The notes under the pieces: model-generated | What the model saw: only the letters and a program-made list of their open reading frames with translations | Database searches by the model: none | What the model was told of the DNA's origin: nothing | Translations under genes and position numbers: made by a program | In this document: piece after piece, positions 59,552 to 64,000 of the stretch | How the letters are laid out: every line of letters begins with the position of its first letter | Position numbering within the stretch: the stretch's first letter is position 1 | Assembly: GCA_905213155.1 (NCBI GenBank) | Contig: CAJMHI010000002.1 | Coordinates: 1-64,000 of the forward strand | Direction: 5' to 3' | DNA length: 64,000 bases | Source of the DNA: an uncultured Acidaminococcus sp. | GTDB taxonomy: Bacteria > Bacillota > Negativicutes > Acidaminococcales > Acidaminococcaceae

Positions 59552-59734
59552 AGCCCCGACAGGGGCAGCTGACGGCCTAAGTTTGCCTCACTAAAATTTT
59601 CCGCCTTGCCGTTCCCGGGTGCCTCCCGCAAACGCAGCCGCTTTGCGGCTTTGAACGGTTGCTCCCGGCACCCAGCAAAACGGAAAATTTCTTGACGCTC
59701 GGCAAAATGTCCGCCATCTGACCCTGTCGGGGCT
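59552..59734. repeat. 183-bp near-palindromic fold-back element
   Basis: The element is symmetric about position 59643. Outer arms AGCCCCGACAGGG (59552-59564) and CCCTGTCGGGGCT (59722-59734) are exact inverted copies of 13 bp. Further inward: TTTGCC (59582) with GGCAAA (59701), AAATTTTCCG (59594-59603) with CGGAAAATTT (59681-59690), GGGTGCC (59617-59623) with GGCACCC (59667-59673), GCAAACG with CGGTTGC, and an apical hairpin AGCCGC-TTT-GCGGCT (59636-59650). T-rich runs follow on both sides (minus strand read as AATTATATTTTTTT), so it could also terminate both flanking convergent genes. No open reading frame of note is inside it. Confidence 0.85.
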
Positions 59735-59741
59735 TTTTGTG

Positions 59742-60611
59742 TTAGTCTTTATTTTCTGGCTCTATACCGTTGACGATTTCAGCAATCCATGTCCCAATGG
59801 TTTGGCTCAATGCCAGGCGGGCGTTGTCCAAGCTATGGTTGGAAGGGAATATAACTTTTTTATGGTGCGCTTTTGTGGGGTGCTGCGAAAGCGCCTGCCA
59901 CAACCGATCCACCATAAGCTTTGGCGGGGCAACAGGATCTTTTTCTCCCCCGATCAGTAGTAGATTCCGATCTTGAAACCAAGACGCCGCTTTGGCAAAA
60001 TCCCAGGCCGCAGCATGTTCCCGGCTGTCCTGGCACAACGCTTCCAGGGACTCCAGGTGCAGCACGGGACTGCATTCTTTAAACATGGCTTCCAATTCTG
60101 CCTGTCCAAAGGCTTGGGCATAGGCCAGATGATCAAAGGGACAAAAAGCAATGCTCCCCCGGAGAAACGGCAGTTGCTTAGACGTCTGGATGACCGTATT
60201 GCCTCCGTTGGAATGGCCGGCGAGAAAAAGATTATCCGGATCCAGATGAAAGACGTCCTGCCGCACAGGATCCTGTACCCAGCGCGCCAGAAAAAGAGTA
60301 TCCTCAATACAATGGGTGAAGGAATAGGTCCCGCCGCTGCCCCATGCGCCCCGGTGATACGGCCGCAAAACGGCACAGCCCATGCGGCGCAGGTCTTGAG
60401 CCAGATCATCGTTATTGGTGGTGCCAGGGATGCCGTGGCAGAGAATGACGGTAGGATGGGGCCCGGGGAAATACCCACTTGGCAGGTAGAGTTCCATAAG
60501 GACACGCTCCCCGCCAATCAGCACGTCTTTTTCTAACGACTGGGGCAGAGCCGCTTTTCCATCCGGGTCTGCTTCCTGAAATAAGAAGCGGGGATCAATG
60601 GTCTTGCGCAT
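59742..60611 (-). CDS. Alpha/beta hydrolase
   Basis: A 289-residue serine hydrolase. The oxyanion-hole motif is CHGIPGTTN (about 59), the nucleophile elbow is GHSNGG with Ser134, an acid is likely in GGEKDPVAPP and the catalytic His in FPSNHSLDNAR. It has no signal peptide, so it is cytoplasmic; it could be an esterase or peptidase. It overlaps the 3' end of the upstream symporter gene by 17 bases, so the two form one minus-strand operon, and the transporter may bring in its substrate. Confidence 0.85.
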   Translation of the reverse strand: MRKTIDPRFLFQEADPDGKAALPQSLEKDVLIGGERVLMELYLPSGYFPGPHPTVILCHGIPGTTNNDDLAQDLRRMGCAVLRPYHRGAWGSGGTYSFTHCIEDTLFLARWVQDPVRQDVFHLDPDNLFLAGHSNGGNTVIQTSKQLPFLRGSIAFCPFDHLAYAQAFGQAELEAMFKECSPVLHLESLEALCQDSREHAAAWDFAKAASWFQDRNLLLIGGEKDPVAPPKLMVDRLWQALSQHPTKAHHKKVIFPSNHSLDNARLALSQTIGTWIAEIVNGIEPENKD

Positions 60612-61866
60612 AGAGACTTCCTTCCGTTAACTGTTTTTTGTACCAATCCTTGCCGTAGAAAATCCGGGTGATGAGCATGGAGACCACGGTGTCACCGCAG
60701 GAATTGAGCAGCGTACAACCCGGGTCAAACAGCTCAATGACCATTAGCAGGATGGGAAAGGCTGCTTCCGGCAAATGAAAAACGGAAATAATCATGGTTT
60801 CGCCAGCGGCGCCGCCACCGGGTACGGAAGAGGTGGCCACGGAAGAGGTTACACCTACAAAAAGCGCCAGCAAGAATTCTCCGCCTGTTAGCGGATGACC
60901 GAACAAGGTAGTGGACAGTACTACGGCGTACACCATGGCAATACAGGCACCGTCCATGTGGCAGGTTGCCCCCATGGAAACCACCACGGAAGAAATTTCC
61001 CGGGGCACGCCCAGCTTGTCACAGGCTTCCATCTGCAAAGGAATGGTCGCCGCCGAAGAACGGGTACCCAGCGCCGTCAGGGCAGGGCCCAAAATCACCT
61101 TAAAGAAATTCTTGACACCCCAGAAACCGGCACCCAGATAGGCATAGAATCCCAGGAAAACAAAGAAGTACACAAAAACCACGGTATAAAATACCAGCAT
61201 GGCGCTGCCATAGGTTTTTAGCAAATCGGCTCCATAGGTCCCGGTCAGATCCGCAAAATAGCAGCCCAATCCAAGTGGTGCCGCCTTCATCAGCAAAGCC
61301 ACCATTTTGTAGCAAATTTGGCTCATGCTGTTCATCCAGTCCACTACCGGTTTAGCGTCTTCGCCCACCAGGGAGCAGCAGATGCCAAAGAAAATCGTAA
61401 GCAGGATAAGGGGCAGCACGTGGAAACGGGACAGCAGCAACGGCAAATCCCCTACGGTGAGGGTATCCACAATCTGCTGCCCGATGGACAGCGGTTTGGC
61501 TGCTTCCATGGCTTTTACCGGGGCGGTGAAGGTGGTAGGCACGCCGGTAAACTGGGTGACCAAAAGAATCAATCCGCCGGAAATGGTGGCTGTCAGAATA
61601 AAAATAATCAGGGTGTAGCCAATCATTCTCCCGACTTTCCCCGCATCTTTGGTGCTGGCGATGGAGCCTGCAATGGAGAAAAAGATCAGGGGTACAATGA
61701 GACAAAACAACAGATTCAGAAAAATTTGCCCGATAGGCTTTAGAAATGCGGCCTTATCCCCCATGGTCAGGCCGATGATGGCGCCGATGACGCAGAAAAC
61801 AATCAGGATAATGGGATCCCGGTAATTTTGCCACGCAGAGCGGCGCATAGGACGTGCGTCCGTCAT
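60595..61866 (-). CDS. Dicarboxylate/amino acid:cation symporter (DAACS family)
   Basis: A 423-residue glutamate/aspartate/dicarboxylate transporter with eight helices and two re-entrant loops. HP1 carries ALGTRSSAATIPL, the unwound helix 7 motif is present as MGATCHMDGAC (NMDGT in GltPh, so the first residue is His here), and HP2 reads SVATSSVPGGGAAG. The changed helix 7 motif could alter ion or substrate preference. Glutamate and dicarboxylates are major energy substrates for Negativicutes such as Acidaminococcus, which makes this role sensible. The ribosome site is GGGGAG. Confidence 0.9.
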   Translation of the reverse strand: MTDARPMRRSAWQNYRDPIILIVFCVIGAIIGLTMGDKAAFLKPIGQIFLNLLFCLIVPLIFFSIAGSIASTKDAGKVGRMIGYTLIIFILTATISGGLILLVTQFTGVPTTFTAPVKAMEAAKPLSIGQQIVDTLTVGDLPLLLSRFHVLPLILLTIFFGICCSLVGEDAKPVVDWMNSMSQICYKMVALLMKAAPLGLGCYFADLTGTYGADLLKTYGSAMLVFYTVVFVYFFVFLGFYAYLGAGFWGVKNFFKVILGPALTALGTRSSAATIPLQMEACDKLGVPREISSVVVSMGATCHMDGACIAMVYAVVLSTTLFGHPLTGGEFLLALFVGVTSSVATSSVPGGGAAGETMIISVFHLPEAAFPILLMVIELFDPGCTLLNSCGDTVVSMLITRIFYGKDWYKKQLTEGSLYAQDH

Positions 61867-61908
61867 TCACAATCTCCCCTTCCGGAATGAAAATAAAATA
61901 ATATTTTA

Positions 61909-61937
61909 ATTATAGCCATTTCGAAGCGGGACAACAA
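61909..61937 (-). promoter_or_regulatory. Promoter of the symporter/hydrolase operon
   Basis: On the minus strand, TTGTTG (61932-61937) and TATAAT (61909-61914) are 17 bases apart, about 45 bases before the symporter start. Confidence 0.65.
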
Positions 61938-62004
61938 GGCAAATGGGTAAAAAGTGAAAAAAAATTCTGCGTGCAAGAGAAAGAGTAAAGAAAGCAATAA
62001 GAAT

Positions 62005-62035
62005 ACGTTAACCATACAATAAAAAAGTTGAACAA
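62005..62035. promoter_or_regulatory. Candidate BirA (biotin repressor) operator
   Basis: ACGTTAACC (62005-62013) and GTTGAACAA (62027-62035) form an imperfect inverted pair that resembles the biotin repressor consensus (TTGTTAACC, spacer, GGTTAACAA), each matching at about 7 of 9 positions. The 13-base spacer is a little short. It overlaps the -35 of the promoter feeding the MaoC-like/bioY/thiolase cluster. Confidence 0.4.
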
Positions 62036-62056
62036 TACACTGAAATCGTGTACACT
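62028..62056 (+). promoter_or_regulatory. Promoter of the MaoC-like/bioY/thiolase operon
   Basis: TTGAAC (62028-62033) and TACACT (62051-62056), 17 bases apart. The nonamer TACACTGAA is repeated at 62036-62044 and 62051-62059. From here to 62173 I see no other feature; the leader is about 110 bases. Confidence 0.6.
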
Positions 62057-62173
62057 GAATCCATTATGAACGAAAATACACAAGGATATATCCGGAGTTT
62101 CTCTGCGTTTTCCGGGCCACGGTATGCTGGCAGCCTGATTGTGCGGCTGCAGTACAAGCGACGGGAAAAAGCT

Positions 62174-62761
62174 ATGCCAAAGGCGCATTTTACGACTAGC
62201 TGCGTAAAAGAAAACAGGCGGCGGCAGATTCTTGTCGCCGAGGGCTGGAATGACGGGAACCTGGCCGGGCAGCTGCAGATGGAGCTGTGGTTTTCTGAAG
62301 GTAGCAGGACAGCTGAAAGTAAAAAGCCCCCGGAACAGTTTGGTGACGGAAGACCGCTTGTGGAAAGTGTTTTGTGGCGGCAGTTCAGCACAGAAGAAAT
62401 CCGGGATTTTTCCAAGCGTACCGGGGATACCAATCCCATCCATTTACAGGACCATCCTGTGGTGCAGGGACTTCTACTGTGGCAGGCGCTGTTTGTGTAT
62501 CTGGCAGAACCTGCGATCCTATTGATGACGTTTCATAGGCCCGTCCATGGCGGGGAAAAGATTTATTTGAGGGAGGAAATACGAAATGAACAAAATAAAC
62601 GGGAATTTGCACTCTGTGGCTGCCTCTGCGGCGCCCAGCTCTCAAGTGCGGGAGCTGACGCTCAGTGGCGTCTTTGTCGCGCTGCTGACCGTGTCGGCGT
62701 ACCTTTCTTTTCCGCTGCCTTTTACCCCGGCGAAGGTGACGGCGCTGACTATTATGGTTAA
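62174..62761 (+). CDS. MaoC-like hotdog hydratase, overlapping bioY
   Basis: A reading frame of 195 residues from ATG 62174. Residues about 70-165 match MaoC-type (R)-enoyl-CoA/ACP hydratases: QFSTEEIRDFSKRTGDTNPIHLQD contains the hydratase 2 motif with catalytic Asp and His (Asp85, His90), then VVQGLLLWQALF and FHRPVHGGEKIYL. The N-terminal 69 residues are less conserved. An upstream GTG at 62048 lies in the promoter and cannot be used. The frame runs 176 bases into bioY. The overlapped part (FALCGCLCGAQLSSAGADAQWRL region) still looks like the last MaoC strands, so a true overlap or a lost stop/frameshift is possible. Confidence 0.65.
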   Translation: MPKAHFTTSCVKENRRRQILVAEGWNDGNLAGQLQMELWFSEGSRTAESKKPPEQFGDGRPLVESVLWRQFSTEEIRDFSKRTGDTNPIHLQDHPVVQGLLLWQALFVYLAEPAILLMTFHRPVHGGEKIYLREEIRNEQNKREFALCGCLCGAQLSSAGADAQWRLCRAADRVGVPFFSAAFYPGEGDGADYYG

Positions 62762-63161
62762 TCTGGTAGGCTTTATGATGCGTCCCCGGCAGGCAGCCAT
62801 CACCATGACGGTGTATTTGCTGTTAGGCGCCGTGGGAATCCCCGTTTTTGGCGCAGGCGCCGGCGGTATGGATAAACTGCTGGGACCTACGGGCGGATTT
62901 TATTTTGGCTTTTGGCTGGCGGCAATAGGAATCAGTTTGCTGCGGGGACAATCTACCCGTTTTAAAACCTGTGTGCTCCTGGGCATCTGCCTGGGTATGC
63001 CTGTGATTTATGTGGGCGGGTGTATCAGTATGTATCTTGTGGCCAAAGTAGGTCTCTGGAAGACGCTCATCATGGCAGTATTCCCCTTTATTTTTGGGGA
63101 CGTGCTGAAAACGTTTGCAGCAGCCTTTATAGCTAAGCAGCTGCGCAAGGCGGGGCTGTAA
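62586..63161 (+). CDS. bioY: Biotin transporter BioY (ECF S component)
   Basis: A 191-residue membrane protein with six helices, the substrate-binding component for biotin. Typical BioY blocks: TLSGVFVALLTVSAYLSFPLPF near the start, FMMRPRQAAITMTVYLLLGAVGIPVF, GPTGGFYFGFWLAA and the C-terminal GDVLKTFAAAFIAKQLR. ATG 62586 has GGGAGG 8 bases upstream, although the first 20 residues are not conserved and a later start (GTG 62644) is possible. The ECF energy module is not in the window. It is followed after 2 bases by a thiolase, as in BirA-regulated bioY clusters of Firmicutes. Confidence 0.93.
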   Translation: MNKINGNLHSVAASAAPSSQVRELTLSGVFVALLTVSAYLSFPLPFTPAKVTALTIMVNLVGFMMRPRQAAITMTVYLLLGAVGIPVFGAGAGGMDKLLGPTGGFYFGFWLAAIGISLLRGQSTRFKTCVLLGICLGMPVIYVGGCISMYLVAKVGLWKTLIMAVFPFIFGDVLKTFAAAFIAKQLRKAGL

Positions 63162-63163
63162 GG

Positions 63164-64000
63164 ATGCACTGCCGGGACGTATATATTCTGGGCGGGCTGC
63201 GCAGCCACCTGGGACTGAAAAACGGTATATTCAAAACCATTCCACCGGAGACGTTGGGCGCTGCCCTGCTCCGGCGTCTTTTTGTCCGTTTTCCGGAAAG
63301 CAAGGAAGCAGAACTTGTGATTGGGGGCAATGCGGTGGGGCCGGGGGGAAATTTGAGCCGGTTAACGGCGCTGCTTGCGGGACTGGCGGAAACGGTTCCG
63401 GCCCTTACGGTGGATATGCAGTGTGCCTCTGCCCTGGAAAGTATTTTACTGGGCTATGCTAAAATTCGTGCCGGGATGCATGACGTGATTTTGTGCGGCG
63501 GGGTTGAAAGTACGTCTCTGCAGCCGAAAAAGACGTACCAGCCCTGGGATCCCCGGTATACACCTGACGGGTTTTATACGGCGCAGTTTTCCCCGGATAC
63601 CATTAGCCAGCGGGTGATGCTGGAAGGCGCGGAGCGGACGGCTCAGGTCTATGGAGTTAATAGGGAAACGTTGGACTTTTGGGCGGTGCGCAGCCATGAA
63701 AAAGTTCGTGCGGCGCTGGAAAATGGCAGTTTGCAGGCAGTCGTAGAGCCCCTTTTTGGCAGTACCCGGGATGAAAGCATGCGCCGCAATATGAATGAAA
63801 AATGGGCAGGGAGAATGCCGCCTTTATTTACCCCTGCGGAAGTGGAGCAGCTGCTGACAGCGCCGGAAAAGAAGGACAAACAAGATTTCCGTCCCACCCT
63901 CACTGCGGCTAATGCCTGTTTGCTCCAGGACGGGGCGGCCTATGTAGTCCTGTGCAGCGGAGTAAAACTTTTAGAATGGAAAAAAGCGGGGAAGATCGTT
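63164..64000 (+). CDS. Thiolase family protein (partial, runs off the right edge)
   Basis: An open frame of 279 codons begins at ATG 63164 (AAGG before it, 2 bases after the bioY stop) and is still open at the window end. The N-terminal thiolase domain has the catalytic nucleophile Cys87 in VDMQCASALES, preceded by GGNAVGPGGN and followed by LCGGVESTS. The C-terminal His and Cys motifs would lie beyond the edge. B. subtilis has a biotin-regulated yhfU(bioY)-yhfT-yhfS set in which yhfS is a thiolase, so this is probably the yhfS counterpart, acting on acyl-CoAs, perhaps to supply or recycle pimeloyl precursors. Confidence 0.85.
   Translation, partial: MHCRDVYILGGLRSHLGLKNGIFKTIPPETLGAALLRRLFVRFPESKEAELVIGGNAVGPGGNLSRLTALLAGLAETVPALTVDMQCASALESILLGYAKIRAGMHDVILCGGVESTSLQPKKTYQPWDPRYTPDGFYTAQFSPDTISQRVMLEGAERTAQVYGVNRETLDFWAVRSHEKVRAALENGSLQAVVEPLFGSTRDESMRRNMNEKWAGRMPPLFTPAEVEQLLTAPEKKDKQDFRPTLTAANACLLQDGAAYVVLCSGVKLLEWKKAGKIV

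Noticed and set aside
59552..59734. Transposon with an internal gene
   Set aside because: No open frame long enough for a transposase fits in 183 bp and no clear target-site duplication is seen; kept only as a fold-back repeat.
62048..62173. GTG 62048 or ATG 62066 as the start of the MaoC-like gene
   Set aside because: GTG 62048 lies in the predicted -10 region and ATG 62066 sits almost at the transcription start; ATG 62174 is more sensible.
61910..62443. Minus-strand open frames opposite the MaoC-like gene
   Set aside because: No domain, no ribosome site, and they overlap both the promoter region and a recognisable hydratase.

Overview
The window looks like chromosome from a diderm (outer-membrane-bearing) Firmicute of the class Negativicutes. 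This is inferred from a complete lipid A/Kdo/Lpt gene set combined with Firmicute-style features: strong AGGAGG-type ribosome sites, an LpxC-FabZ fusion, LpxI in place of LpxH, a TGS-domain uridine kinase, a DNA-entry-type nuclease and a yhfS/bioY-type biotin cluster. Base composition is close to 50% G+C. Acidaminococcus or a relative is my best guess at genus, but I cannot prove it from sequence alone.

Positions 1-30000 are one large outer-membrane biogenesis region, almost all on the plus strand. It runs mlaD, tolC, tamB, bamA, three ompH/skp-like genes, lpxD, a small YjbH-like barrel, a lipid A acyltransferase, lpxC-fabZ, lpxA and lpxI. A terminator and a new promoter follow. The second block is lpxB, msbA, a waaA-lpxK fusion, kdsB, kdsA, kdsD, kdsC, a second acyltransferase, lptC, lptA, lptB and an lptF/G permease. 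Many of these genes overlap by 1-4 bases. Together they make Kdo2-lipid A, flip it, export LPS and fold outer-membrane proteins. LptD and LptE are not in the window.

Positions 30000-41600 hold housekeeping genes: an uncharacterised protein with a secreted nuclease lipoprotein, an aminotransferase/TGS-kinase/aminotransferase group, a DEAD-box helicase split by a one-base frame change at an A7 run, gltX, a ROK kinase, rplM-rpsI with a structured leader, a minus-strand DinJ-YoeB toxin-antitoxin pair with a short third gene, and a glutaredoxin-like gene.

Positions 41600-56500 hold an ArnT-like glycosyltransferase divergent from a two-component system, an HD hydrolase, a nucleoside salvage operon (uridine phosphorylase and phosphopentomutase) joined to an unknown secreted protein and a ZIP transporter, a hybrid-cluster protein, a DUF488 protein overlapping a methyltransferase, and a 1171-residue autotransporter with a long structured leader.

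Positions 56500-64000 hold an AAA ATPase behind two tandem palindromes, an FGGY sugar kinase, a 183-bp fold-back element between convergent genes, a hydrolase/dicarboxylate symporter pair on the minus strand, and a cluster of a MaoC-like hydratase, BioY and a thiolase that runs off the right edge. No rRNA, tRNA, CRISPR array, transposase or prophage gene was recognised.
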